Source of the DNA: Ceratothoa steindachneri
Lineage: Eukaryota > Arthropoda > Malacostraca > Isopoda > Cymothoidae
Length of the DNA: 64,000 bases
Direction of reading: 5' to 3'
Assembly: GCA_963969495.1 (NCBI GenBank)
Contig: OZ018330.1
Span: forward strand, 50,365,706-50,429,705
The translations under genes and the position numbers were made by a program. This document shows, piece by piece, positions 53,331 to 64,000 of the stretch. Positions within the stretch are counted from its first letter, which is position 1. Each line of letters opens with the position of its first letter. The notes beneath the pieces are model-generated. The model was not told the origin of the DNA, made no database searches, and saw only the letters and a program-made list of their open reading frames with translations.

Positions 53331-54123
53331 ACGGCCGAATATTCGATTTCTACTGATTACCTTACGGATAAAGCATTTTTACTTGCTTAGGAACGGACTT
53401 TGAGCACCGCCTACATAGAAAGTCTCTTCGTGAATTTTGCTTCACCCTTCAAAAAGATAATACCATTTATTTCACTGAAGATTCATAATTCAATGAGGGC
53501 TTAAGCACCTCACTGCTCCCGTCCATCTTCCTGCGTGGGAACCTGCTCGGATGTCTGCTATTAGTTGATTTCGTCTTAACTATGCCGGCCACTTGGACTG
53601 ATATAATTAAGGGCTTATGTGAAAATTGGTTTGAGGAGTAGCCCACAGTGGGAGCATAAGTCAGAAATTTTCTTGAAACTGGGACTTAACTGCAAGTCCC
53701 GGGTGGAGGAGAAAAACTAATCGCTCGGGGAGACCCGGCTAGCTTCATATAGGGAATTGACACCCGTCTATGTAGTTGGATGCAGTTATGGCGCAAGTAC
53801 TCAAGAGGGGGTGGCAAAACTTTAGCGGCCATTGATTCGACCGCTACTGCCATCAAGTCCACCATAAGTCATCACTCTTTAGGTTCCCATTCGGGATCTA
53901 TCCCATCCATCCATCCATCACCCATCATCCTAGCAGCATCTGAGCAGGAACCAAATGGAAAATGTTCAGAAGCGCTCATCTCACGTTTTCGTACTCACCA
54001 ACATTAACCGTTACCGCCTCTGCATACCCACAACTTTTTTCATACACCAAAAACACGATCATTAAACTTTGTTTTCAGAAAGAACATTATTACAAGAGGA
54101 CATAGTGGAGGACGTCGAAGACC
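53331..54123 (+). other. presumed 5' region of LINE H
   Basis: No coding support. It contains (CCAT)n-like CATCCATCCATCCATCACCC near 53907-53926 and a GC-richer segment 53640-53800. Assigned to the leader of copy H by position only. Confidence 0.4.
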
Positions 54124-55384
54124 ATGGAGACCCTCTCTAAGACGATCCCCCTCAGGATCATCCAGGGAATGAAGGCACCCAAGAAACGGAAACTTTGCGA
54201 GACCATCTACCTCGATCCAAAGGTTGCCGGTAAACCTATCGAGGTGTCGTTCGGGTTCATCGCAATCTGCGCCGAAACAAAGGATGTAGATCGGCTCCTA
54301 TCGGAAAAAGGAGCTAAAATACTTAAGACTATTGGACTCAAAACCAAGACACCCCTCAAGTGGCAGCAAACCGAAGCGTGATATGCCGCAAAGTGGAGAG
54401 TTGGGTCGGCGAGAATTTGACCGAAGACTTTAAAGAAGAGATCATGAGGAGTAATCAATTGGTTAAAGTTCGCGAAGTGATTAAATTCCGCGAACACACC
54501 CACGTGTTCAAGATTACCTTCTCGACCACCAACATGTCACGAAAAGCAACGACGGATGGGCTCCTGGTTTTCAACATGAGGATATCAGGGGAGAATATCC
54601 AACAGGAGAAATTCAGTAGTATACAAAAATGTGTTTTGTATGCTACAAGTTGGAATCGCAAACCACTACAACCTGCCCGGAGAAAAATAAGCTGTGGTGC
54701 AGTGAATGCGCCACAGAAGGCCATAGCGATGACAAGTGTGAGAGCACAAAGAAAAAGTGCCTAAACTGCAAGGGAGATCATCGAACTATAGCTCTAAACT
54801 GCCCGAAGCACCGGGAAATCTTCAAAAGGAAAGAACAGGAAGAGAAGAAAGCGAAAGAGCAAACATATGCAAGCGCAGCGAAAAAAAACGAAGTAACGCG
54901 AACGACGCCTACGCAACTAGACATCTCGGGAGATCTTAGCGCAAAGATTCTTATCTGCATTACTCATGCAAATGTGGCTAACGCAGTAAAACCTTGCTGT
55001 TACAACCAGGTATTGAATGCTTTACTAAAGGCGAATAAACTACCTTCCATCATCGTTCCTGCGTACCCTGAGGGCTCCAAGACATTCAAGGAATACGTCA
55101 TCACGACTAACTTCAACATTTAATCTGGATTCAAGGCTATAATCGAAGCTCCCTCATCGGAAGAATCTGAGGGAGACGAAGATGACGAGCAGGTAGAAGA
55201 AGAAGAGCAAGAAGATGAGGAAGGACCTACCTCTTCAGATAGTGACGAGGGCCCATGCACTCGTACACGAACGACGAAGATCAAGTCCAAAACTCCGAGT
55301 TCTGTGTCGAAGAGCGAACGGCCTGGGCACAGTAAAGCTGTCCTGCAGGCCAAAAGGAAGAAGAACAAGAAGAAGCACCGGTAA
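54124..55384 (+). pseudogene. LINE H ORF1 (gag-like, three intact knuckles)
   Basis: Start at METLSKTIPLRIIQGMKAPK. TKDVDRLLSEKGAKILKTIG continues, after shifts near 54370 and 54630, into VESWVGENLTEDFKEEIM and EHTHVFKITFSTTNMSRKAT. Three well-preserved knuckles follow: CFVCYKLESQTTTTCP, CSECATEGHSDDKC and CLNCKGDHRTIALNCP (54632-54810). LICITHANVANAVKPC and a domain to 55120 precede a stop. Past it lies a Glu/Asp/Ser-rich stretch and a Lys/Arg-rich end at 55384. This acidic tail is not obvious in the other copies. Confidence 0.8.
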
Positions 55385-57528
55385 AAATATCCCACCATGC
55401 ATCGGAATGCACTACAAATACTGGAAATCAACAAAAACGGATGGGCGACTAAAAGCAAAGATGTTTTACCTATACACTATCTCACTGGACTATTTGGCAG
55501 GAGAGTCCCACTATACTAATGGGGGACCTAAACGCCAGATGCCAGGCATCCGGATATAAGAGACACAATGGAATAGGAAGAAGCCTGGAGCAACTGCTAG
55601 ACAGGAGCATTTTTCAATGAATAGGACCCGACTTCCCCACCTTCGTCAGAAGGTGTGCCATAAAGCCGAACATATTTTTGGCTAATCGACAGTTACCGTT
55701 TAACTACTACATAGAACCAATCCAGTTCCATGTAGTTACCATACAGGGATCCTGCTTAGTATCAACAGTAAACCTATACAAGTCGCAGATGCAGTAAAAA
55801 AGGACTACAGAAGAGCAGGCTGGGAATGGTACGCGCGCCTCCTCGAGGGATACCCTTGGCCCAACTTGGTGGAGGCAATCCTCGAGGAGATCGACGAGGC
55901 ACTCGAAGACCTCAATAACCATTTTACCAACGCGGATAATGCTTGTATCCCTAAAACCTGGTATAAGTCCATTTCATCTTACAGATGGACTGAATAGATG
56001 AAAAAAAAGGAAATCAAGGAAGAACTGAACCAGTTAATCCTTGAACAACAATGGAGGCGATGGGACGATGCGATCGATGGTCTCAATCAGGAAGCTTCGC
56101 CCAAAGAATTCTGAAATAAAATCAGACGCTTCAAAGGATCGATTGATAAGAAGGAGAATATTGAGTTATTAAAAGAAGATGGAAACATAGAGAAAGAAGA
56201 GGAAAAAATCGAAGACATATTCCGAAGTTATTGGGAAAGAGTCTCAGTATAACTAAAAAAGAAAACGAAGACTACGACATAGATTTCGAAAGCAACATCA
56301 TAGACAAGCTAAATGAACAAATAAATACAACGTTCTCTCGCCACCAGGTGGACAAACAACATGATGAAGAGGACGAGATTACCGAAGAAGAGCTAATTGG
56401 CGCACTCCGCCCATTCCGAGTGAAAGCCCTAGGACAATCGGGGCTTGCAAAATTGAACATCGAAAAGGAACCAGCTAATATCATCGAATGAATAAGAAGA
56501 ATATTCAACGCCTGTCTGAACACGGGATACTTCCCAGATACTTACAAAGCGGCAAAAATTATCTTCTTGCCCAAGCATGGGAAAAACCCGAGGTTGGTAT
56601 CCCACAAAGAAGAGAACTCTCTCTACAACCCATATCAATTCGGTTTTAGAAAAGGTCGAAGTACAGAGATGGCAATAAATGTCATCATGGAAAAGCTAGC
56701 CCAAGCCAAATGGGAAAGGAGTTATGTAGACATTGTTTGTCGGGATGTGTCAAAGGCGATTGATAAGGTGTAGCAGAGGGGAATGCAGTATAAGATCTTA
56801 GGGCTGGGCCTAAGTGAAAAATTAGAAAGAACTCTCTGTGACTATGTCATGGAGAGAGCGGCGTACGTCAATATAGGGTTTACGGACAGACCGAATTTTT
56901 CGCTCATTCCAGGCCTCCCGCAGGGAGGGTGTCTGTCCCCCACTCTCTACTCGATTTACACTGCAGATGTCCTGGCCTTTGTGAACCCCTCTTGCCTCAA
57001 CATTTAATTTGCCGATGATTTCAGCAAGATAATCACTTGTCCATGCAGGAACGCGCTTGTGCAAGCTCGTATGACAACAGCAGAAATTGAAAGACTAAAC
57101 ATCTACGAAGCTACTAGCAGATGTCAGGGTGTGGGATACACGCTATCCATACACCACGGAGTGCAATGAACTCAGAATGAGTATTACCTCAACCGTGTAC
57201 AGGAAGCACGTCGAAGATAGAATATCCAAGGCCTCGGCTGCAGCTAGAACTCTGTATAGGTTCAGAAATCTCCGTAAAAATAACAAAAGAAAGATCTGCA
57301 ATGCATTTGTGAAGATCTACGTTGTTGTATCCCGTTTCCGCCCTATCTAGTGTTTTGAAGACACGAAAGAGGAAATTACAAGAGGTGCAGAACAAATGCG
57401 TGTACCTAATCACGGGTACACGCAGGCGAGAAAGAACACGCCAAGAAGAACTGCACCGGGAGGCGGGGCTAAGTCTCATTAACATTGCCACCCGAAGAAA
57501 GAACAAAGAATATACAGGAGCTGGTTAG
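55385..57528 (+). pseudogene. LINE H ORF2 with endonuclease deletion
   Basis: LEINKNGWATKSK (endonuclease start) jumps at about 55470 to GRRVPLY, GDLNARCQASGY and LPFNYYIEP, so the catalytic Glu block is gone. The linker has EAILEEIDEALEDLNN and WRRWDDAIDGLNQEASPKEF. The reverse transcriptase has FNACLNTGYFPDTYKAAKII, QFGFRKGRSTEMAINVIMEK, RDVSKAIDKV, stop, LPQGGCLSPTLYSIYTADVL, and FADDFSKIIT at about 57008 with both Asp residues but preceded by a stop. The C-terminal part (KHVEDRISKASAAARTLYRF, RRRERTRQEELHREAGLSLI) ends at 57528. Confidence 0.8.
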
Positions 57529-58168
57529 TCAGCAATTGAATGCCGAATTTTTCGAATGATTAACTGTAACAGATTAGCTCCAAGTCGTGCCAAATTTCAG
57601 AGCTCTTCTAGCCTATTAGCTGGCAGAAACGAAGTGCCGTTCTACGCATGAAGAGGATTTTCTTTTGCCCCAAATTACGACAAAATCAAATAACAAAGAC
57701 TAAAATACCAAGAATAATTAAACCCACCAATTACTGACCATGAAAGCACTGAAAGAGACCTAATAACCACGATTAAGACTTCAGAAAAAAGAAGAAACAA
57801 AAAGCACAAAAATATACGCACTACATAGACACAATAACAAAGAAACTAAGCACAACAGTTAAAGTAAAAATAATTGATCAAAACAACGGCAAATGTACAC
57901 TACATAACAAAGAATGCCATAATAATATAAACTCTAACGAAAACAACAGAGGAAGCATAAACAAATTTTACAATATGAAAGCAATAGGCCTGATCACCGG
58001 ATAGGCCTGCTAATCTTCATGGAAGATTAGTATCAAATTGCAAATCTTCTACACTACTTTCTCTTCTCACCACTTGCCTATTTTCCCTATCTATCCACAC
58101 ACCCTGTTATCCATTACACACAATTATACTTAAACAAATAGAATTTCTTGTCATTGTTTCTTGTCACT
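57529..58168 (+). other. LINE H 3' untranslated region
   Basis: A-rich sequence with TTCTCACCACTTGCC and a doubled TTTCTTGTCA. GCTAATCTTCATGGAAGATTAG near 58010-58032 is a perfect inverted pair (CTAATCTTC/GAAGATTAG) that could form a hairpin. Confidence 0.55.
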
Positions 58169-58199
58169 CTGACGAAGCTCCTGCGGAGCGAAACGTCAG
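58169..58199 (+). ncRNA. hammerhead-like nested hairpin after LINE H
   Basis: CTGACGAAGCTCCTGCGGAG then CGAAACGTCAG. Inner stem GCTCC/GGAGC and outer stem CTGAC/GTCAG leave GAA and GAAAC opposite each other. CTGACGA matches CUGANGA and GAAAC matches the 3' core. One extra A after the 5' core departs from a standard hammerhead. Confidence 0.45.
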
Positions 58200-58266
58200 T
58201 AGTAAATAACCTCGTACCTCTCTAGTTTCTCTCATTATCCCTCTCCATTTGTTGTCATAGACTCCC

Positions 58267-58270
<4 letters not shown>

Positions 58271-58302
<32 letters not shown>
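58271..58302. repeat. (AT)n microsatellite, 32 bp
   Basis: Perfect alternating AT preceding an 82-bp foldback. Confidence 0.95.
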
Positions 58303-58305
<3 letters not shown>

Positions 58306-58382
58306 AATTTTGTTGAAGATCAATGTTGTCAAAGGAAATTAATTAAGGCAAAATACACAATGGTCTTTAACAAAATTTGCAT
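58301..58382. mobile_element. 82-bp foldback / mini-MITE
   Basis: The ends are perfect inverted repeats (ATGCAAATTTTGTT at 58301, AACAAAATTTGCAT at 58369), with pairing extending to about 25 bp (GAAGATCAATG against CATTGTGG-type text with mismatches). It lies between two (AT)n tracts, as a TA-targeting MITE would. Origin is inferred from shape only. Confidence 0.55.
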
Positions 58383-58407
58383 TCAAGAAAGACTGCTACC
58401 CAACTAC

Positions 58408-58411
<4 letters not shown>

Positions 58412-58466
<55 letters not shown>
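58412..58466. repeat. (TA)n microsatellite left of mariner
   Basis: Perfect alternating AT; together with 59400-59457 it looks like one tract split by the mariner. Confidence 0.97.
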
Positions 58467-58467
<1 letters not shown>

Positions 58468-59398
58468 GAGGGGTGGTCAATAAGTTTTGCAATTCGGATA
58501 TAAGGAAACGAGATTTGAGGAAAAGTGCTTTATTATATTTCAATATAACTACCCTCGACTTCAATGCACTTGCGCCACTTGTCCCTGAGGCTTCGAATTC
58601 CCGACAACCAGAAATCTCCCGACTACTGTTCAATCCACTCCCGGACGGCGAGCTGGACATCTTTATCGTCCCCAAGCCGGCGTCCACGCAGTGCAGCATC
58701 GAGCTGGCGGAATAAAAAGTAGTCTCTAGGGGTCCAGATCTAGACTGTAGGGGGAATGGTTGAACTCCTCGAATCCGCACTCGCGCAGGGCAGCTTGTGC
58801 AACTGTGGCCTTGTAGACTTTGACGACGTTGAAGTCGATCATGGGGCGTGAAGTTTCTAGGGACCCAACGGGCAGAGACCTTGGTCATGGCCAAATTGTC
58901 GTGGATGATGTTGATAACACTTCCATGTGATATTCCAAGTTCTCGGTCGATTTCTTCGACCTTCACCCGTCGATTTTGAAGAATCATCCTCTCCACACGG
59001 GCCACATTGTCCTCGTTGGTCACGTCTGACGGGCATCCTGGACGGGGGTCATATTCAAGGGACTCACGACCATGGCGGAACTCCCTATTCCAGCAAGCAA
59101 TGATTGCATAGGAAGGGGCGGTGTCGGTGTACACTGCAACCATGCGTTCATGGATCTCTTTTGCATTCTTGCCTTCCTTGGTCAAAAATTTGATCACTAC
59201 GCGGTGCTCAACCTTCTCCATTGTTGAAAAATTTGTGACTGACGATCTGCGATCAGCTACTGCTTCTTAAATAGACGAGGCAGGAGCGTGCGGCTGCAGG
59301 TCCTGACTTGTCATAACTTGTCCTAAGACCCCCACAAACAGCCATCCCCCTTCCTCTGTTTTGCCCTACTGATTCGCAAAACTTATTGACTGCCCCTC

Positions 59399-59399
<1 letters not shown>
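58467..59399 (-). mobile_element. mariner-type transposon, internally deleted
   Basis: A 933-bp unit with inverted ends: CGAGGGGTGGTCAATAAGTT on the left; on the right ACTTATTGACTGCCCCTCG, the complement of CGAGGGGCAGTCAATAAGT. Flanked by TA on both sides, inside a (TA)n tract. Full-length relatives are about 1.3 kb. Confidence 0.88.
58478..59221 (-). pseudogene. mariner transposase, catalytic middle missing
   Basis: Begins MEKVEHRVVIKFLTKEGKNA at 59221. Two helix-turn-helix regions are readable: FLTKEGKNAKEIHERMVAVY, and VEEIDRELGISHGSVINIIH with the linker PRPGCPSDVTNEDNVARVER between them. WVPRNFTPHD follows. At about 58850 the text jumps to the final part, seen in shifted frames as ALRECGFEEFNH and a PYS.DL.P block corresponding to the third acidic position. 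The first two catalytic Asp blocks are therefore deleted. It can bind at most; it cannot catalyse. GVQ-type text (RIRGVQPFPLQS) is the shifted reading of this junction. Confidence 0.82.

Positions 59400-59457
<58 letters not shown>
59400..59457. repeat. (AT)n microsatellite right of mariner
   Basis: Perfect alternating AT, continuous with the mariner's right TA and abutting the 3' side of Penelope-like element 4. Confidence 0.97.
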
Positions 59458-59461
<4 letters not shown>

Positions 59462-59516
59462 GAAGGATGAACGAAAGGACGTACAAAGGAAAATTTATTT
59501 CATTTTCTTGATAGAT

Positions 59517-59552
59517 ACAACGTTTCGGGTGAACTTTTCACCCATCTTCGGG
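59517..59552 (-). ncRNA. hammerhead-like nested hairpin, PLE 4
   Basis: Minus strand: CCGAAGATGGGTGAAAAGTT then CACCCGAAACGTTGT. A 7-bp stem GGGTGAA/TTCACCC separates CCGAAGA (one change from CTGAAGA) from an exact CGAAAC. It lies downstream of the GIY-YIG region, in the same position as in PLE 1-3. Confidence 0.45.
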
Positions 59553-59852
59553 TACTGGAAAATACAATTCGAGGAGTAGACAAACATTTTAAGTTAGATT
59601 TTAACAGACAATCAAAATGATGAATTAATGGAAAGCATTTAATATTTATTAAGGGGGGATTGCGAAAATTTACATGTAATTGATATTCTTGGATTATTAT
59701 GTGAGGAGTTAAAAAATTAACGATTGAGGAAACACTGGAAACACATCGAGATAAACTAACCTTAAACAATCAGCCGTTAGAAGATAACTGGGGAGAAAGG
59801 GCGAGGACCGTAAGAAGAAAGAGAAGGTTAGGAGGTTGGTAATATTTTTTGT

Positions 59853-60176
59853 TTAGAGTAGAAGTATTGGGTGAGAAGAAGAATGGGAATTTAAGGAAGG
59901 AGAAAGGTATTTAATATACATAGATTCGAGAATCCTTAATGATATTGGATCAGGGGTGGTTTTTAAGATTTTAAAATCGTCCGTTGTGATTTCGGTTTTA
60001 CACTTAATAGAGTGAAGCCTAACAGGTGAGAATTCTTTCGTAAAGAGAACCTTCCCTGTCATGTGGCTAACACCCAAATGGGAACAGAACCTCGCCCCCA
60101 GCGAGCGCACCGTACTGCCTATGTATCTCCGTAGTTTACAAGTGGGGCAAGTAAACTCATAAACAACGGAGCACAT
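59853..60176 (-). pseudogene. PLE 4 GIY-YIG endonuclease segment
   Basis: A clean 107-residue frame. VYEFTCPTCKLRRYIGSTVR carries the paired (G)VY and YIG strands. The Arg of LGARFCSHLG and later residues ESMYIKYLSPSLNSH fill the positions of the catalytic Arg and Glu in GIY-YIG nucleases. C-X2-C just before YIG is typical of PLE endonucleases. It is separated from the reverse transcriptase by frame changes, so only this segment is intact. Confidence 0.8.
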
Positions 60177-61680
60177 CGCTTCAGGCTGGATTCTGTCCTT
60201 ACAATTAAAGTATAATCCTATGTGGAGTCTATTTATAAAAAAATAACTTAAAATTGGTATGGAAAAAGAATTTATTTAATAGAGATGTAATTTCTTTTGA
60301 AAAAAATTTATTTTAAAAACCCAGATCCGGAAAGATTATGTAACGGATATCTTTACAAACAGTAGGGAATTTAAATTTGGTGAAATCCGGAGTAGGTTGA
60401 ACAAATATTAAAAGCCCGGAATATTAGTGTTTTGATGGCACTTATTTTGAAAGAAAAGTCAAAAACTGAAAAGTTTAGGCCTTGACCACTAAAGGTTGGC
60501 TTGCGAAAAACTTTGGTTACAAATCCATTTGGGAAACGGGAAATGTGGATATCCAAAAATGAGATGGAGGAATTGAGCTCCTTTTCGCAAGTAAATTCAA
60601 TATTAGGATGTATATGATTGGCATATTGCAAGAATTTATCGCAGGACTCCTCTGTATTGAACAGAATGTATGTATCATGGACAAAGCCGCGGTAAAGTAA
60701 GGGTTCAATGCTTCCAAGTTCCAGGCAGAATAATTGTTCCTCAAACTAGGACATGAAAAGATCTGCGAAGACAGGACCCAAAGGATTGCCCATGCCCACC
60801 CCATCTATTTGGGAGTAGGTTTCGTTGTTAAAGGTTAATTAATTGTCCTTAACGGCTAGTTTCAGCGTTTCTTTTAAAGAGGGGTAAATCCATGAAAATT
60901 AGAGATGTTAAGGGGAATTGCACGTCGGACAATTATGTCAATGGTTTGGTCCAGAGGAACATTAGTAAAGAGAGATGAACATCGAAACTACTCATAAATG
61001 AGGGATAATGAAGCTGAAAATTTTGTAATTCTTTAACAAAGGTGAAGCTATTTTGAATTTTAAACTGGTTTGAGGAAAGAGGGGTTATTAAAGGAGCCAA
61101 GTATTTAGCCTAAGTTATAAGAAGGGAGATTATAAGAGGCTAAAATGGGGCGGAGGAGGATGCCCTCCTTGTGACATTTGGGGAGGCCGTATAGTGAGCC
61201 TAGGTAGGAACCTGAAACGTGCAGGTAGTTGTAAATAAATGAATCCAAAATATTAAGGTTTTTTTAACTTAAGCAAAAGGCGGTTTATTCTGTCTTCTAA
61301 CTTGATGGACAAAGATGGAGGGGGTTCAGAGATCTTTTTGAACTTTGAGTTATCGGACAAAACAACATTCATTTTCTCTATGTAATCTGATTTGTTAAGA
61401 AGAACGACACATCTACCCTTATCAGGTTTGGTGATGAATATCTCCTTTCTTTTTCCTAAACCTTTGAGTGTATCAATGTCATTTGGGCGCAGACAAAGCT
61501 AAGAGAATTTGAGTTTGCGCGAGAGATGGCGAAATTCCTGCGCAAAATATGACAGTGTTAAGCAAAAATCTTAAAGTTGCCAGTGATGGTCAAGTCTTTT
61601 AATTCGCTAAGCAGCTTCTTAAAGGGGGAAAAAATAGTCAATATGGCCTAGTTTGAAAGGAGGAAGTTTAAATTCAAATG

Positions 61681-62117
61681 CCGGAGCAAGTAAAAATGAT
61701 TCTCTCGCAGGGCATCCCTAAATTCAAAGAAAATTTTAGAGCAATTGTTTCTATTTGTGATTATAATTGTTTCTATACTCTTATAACTCAAACTACTGAA
61801 AGCTACGCAAACTCTGTCCTCAAGGTTTATGACCGCAAGCTATTCAAACTTAACCTATCTAGGCCTTGCTTTCCCCAGATGACAATACAGTAAAAAACTT
61901 TTCTGATTACAATTTAACCGCGAGAGAATCATTTTTACTTGCTCTGGGGTTTGAACTTAAACTTTCCCTTTTCAATCTTGGCCATATTGACTATTTTTTC
62001 ACCTTTGTGAAGCTGCTTAGCGAATTAAAAGACTTGCCCTTCACCGGCGAATTAAAAGACTTGCCCTTCACCGGCAAATTTAAAGATTTGGGCCCAAAGT
62101 TGGTTGAAGACCGGTAG
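61681..62117 (+). mobile_element. inverted 5' segment of Penelope-like element 4
   Basis: Plus strand: MPEQVKMILSQGIPKFKENF, then (shifted) KNFSDYNLTARESFLLALGF and LFNLGHIDYFFTFVKLLSEL, KDLPFTG repeated, KFKDL. The FNLGHIDYFF segment repeats, in opposite orientation, the text at 61570-61660 on the minus strand. The two parts meet head to head at about 61680. A 27-bp direct duplication (GAATTAAAAGACTTGCCCTT, continuing CACCGGC) gives KDLPFTG twice. Confidence 0.75.
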
Positions 62118-63280
<1,163 letters not shown>

Positions 63281-63344
63281 ATAATAGCAGCATATTATTT
63301 AACTTTATATTTTCTATATTTCAGAATTATCAATAGCAGACCCT

Positions 63345-63840
63345 ATGCTTACACAAGAAATGTAGAGGCACGCAGTTATCGTGGCTATAGAGGCTGAACA
63401 AAGCAATTTAGAAATAACACGATTTTTAAAAGTCGCTAGATCCTTCGTTTACTAAGTCTGCAAGGAGATAGAGGTCAAAGATGGTTAAGCTATGGATCGA
63501 CAATGTACGCAACGGAAGACATTATGTGTTCCAGTTACACTCGGCACCATCACACAAGGCTCAAGCAACACTGCAATGGATGACGGAAAATTTCCATGAT
63601 CACATAAGCCCAAACATTTTCTTCCTAGCTCCCCAGATTTTAATCCATCGGACTACTATGTATGTAGTGTAGTTGAGAAAGAGGTTAATGAGCACCTTCA
63701 TAACCTTAAGGAATCCTTCAAAGCCTTCATAGTCAGAGTAATGTCCAATATGAACAAGAACCACTTGATCCTAGCAACTAGGCGATTCACACATCGAATA
63801 GAAGCCATTATCAAAGCTCAAGGAGACTTTATTGAATAAA
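63345..63840 (+). pseudogene. Tc1/mariner-type transposase, middle deleted
   Basis: MLTQEM, a stop, then RHAVIVAIEAEQSNLEITRF and LKVARSFVY form an N-terminal helix-turn-helix. After another stop and KEIEVKDG the text joins directly, near 63480, to WIDNVRNGRHYVFQLHSAPS. In relatives this lies near the second catalytic Asp, where QQD or QHD is expected; here the Asp has become His. A shift near 63625 leads into the third acidic block, read as PQI where PDL is expected. The C-terminal text NMNKNHLILATRRFTHRIEA ends at the TAA at 63838. The first catalytic block is deleted. Confidence 0.75.
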
Positions 63841-63954
63841 ATTCCAAAACCCTGTTTATTCTTATCCTCACAACTTTTCATCCAAAAAGACCTTATTATC
63901 TGTTTCTAAGAGTCATTTTAGTGTAAGTATAAACCTGTCCTCAAATAACATACG

Positions 63955-63956
<2 letters not shown>

Positions 63957-64000
<44 letters not shown>
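63957..64000. repeat. (CT)n microsatellite at window end
   Basis: Perfect CT alternation running off the window. Confidence 0.95.

Larger units (their letters stand above)
54124..58168 (+). mobile_element. I-type LINE copy H, endonuclease mostly deleted
   Basis: Last copy of the second stack. ORF1 is well kept, the endonuclease is reduced by deletion, and the reverse transcriptase and C-terminal region are present with stops. The 3' region is A-rich and ends in a doubled TTTCTTGTCA word before a hammerhead-like hairpin at 58169. Confidence 0.78.
59458..61680 (-). mobile_element. Penelope-like element 4, most complete copy
   Basis: Minus strand, N to C: FKLGHIDYFFPFKKLLSELK (N-terminal region, about 61570-61660); EIFITKPDKGRCVVLLNKSD near 61400; LYGLPKCHKEGILLRPILAS near 61150; SSFDVHLSLL, equivalent to the first catalytic block, near 60990; GVGMGNPLGPVFADLFMS near 60790; FVHDTYILF in place of YVDDT near 60670; and FLDIHISRFPNGFVTKVFRK near 60560. 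The GIY-YIG endonuclease reads VYEFTCPTCKLRRYIGSTVR to NSHSSSHPILLL at 59853. Stops and shifts are scattered, and the active-site Asp pair reads HD. At its 5' end the sequence reverses strand. Confidence 0.85.

Overview
This looks like a transposon-dense, gene-poor piece of nuclear DNA from an invertebrate animal. The evidence is: no compact operons or ribosome binding sites, long (TA)n and (CT)n microsatellites, I-type LINEs with a separate gag-like ORF1, Penelope-like elements (PLEs), CR1/L2-type LINE scraps, Tc1/mariner copies and a long-TIR DNA transposon. The mixture fits an arthropod (a crustacean is a reasonable guess) or a mollusc, but the sequence alone does not settle it. I found no convincing host protein gene and no functional RNA gene. 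Every recognisable coding stretch belongs to a mobile element and almost all are broken by stops, frameshifts or deletions.

Layout. 0-2.2 kb: a CR1-like endonuclease scrap and a partial LTR-like repeat on the minus strand. 2.2-7.8 kb: a complete but decayed DNA transposon with terminal inverted repeats of about 350 bp. Its single broken gene encodes Cys-rich N-terminal motifs, a PIN-like nuclease region and a C-terminal tesmin/TSO1-type CXC cysteine region. 7.8-12.4 kb: mostly unique DNA with a 50-bp minisatellite, a possible hAT-type MITE and two (TA)n tracts. 12.4-13.3 kb: a PLE with an inverted 5' part. 13.3-30.1 kb: four LINE copies of one family (called A-D here), all on the plus strand and packed head to tail. 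Copy C is split by a 1326-bp solo-LTR-like insertion with a 5-bp target duplication. 30.1-38.9 kb: AT-rich DNA with small LINE and SINE-like scraps. 39-45.4 kb: two related PLE copies, a LINE reverse-transcriptase scrap and a Tc1/mariner-type transposase scrap, all on the minus strand. 45.4-58.2 kb: four more plus-strand LINE copies (E-H). 58.2-62.1 kb: microsatellites holding an 82-bp foldback and an internally deleted mariner, then a long PLE with an inverted head. 62.1-64 kb: unexplained GC-richer DNA, a microsatellite and an internally deleted Tc1-type element.

How the parts relate. The LINEs carry ORF1 (three cysteine knuckles, RNA binding) and ORF2 (APE-type endonuclease, reverse transcriptase, C-terminal region). 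The PLEs carry reverse transcriptase plus GIY-YIG endonuclease. Three patterns stand out: all eight LINE copies share one orientation with almost no spacers; all four PLE bodies meet a (TA)n tract on their 3' side; and a small nested hairpin resembling a hammerhead-ribozyme core recurs at the PLE 3' ends and just after two LINE tails.
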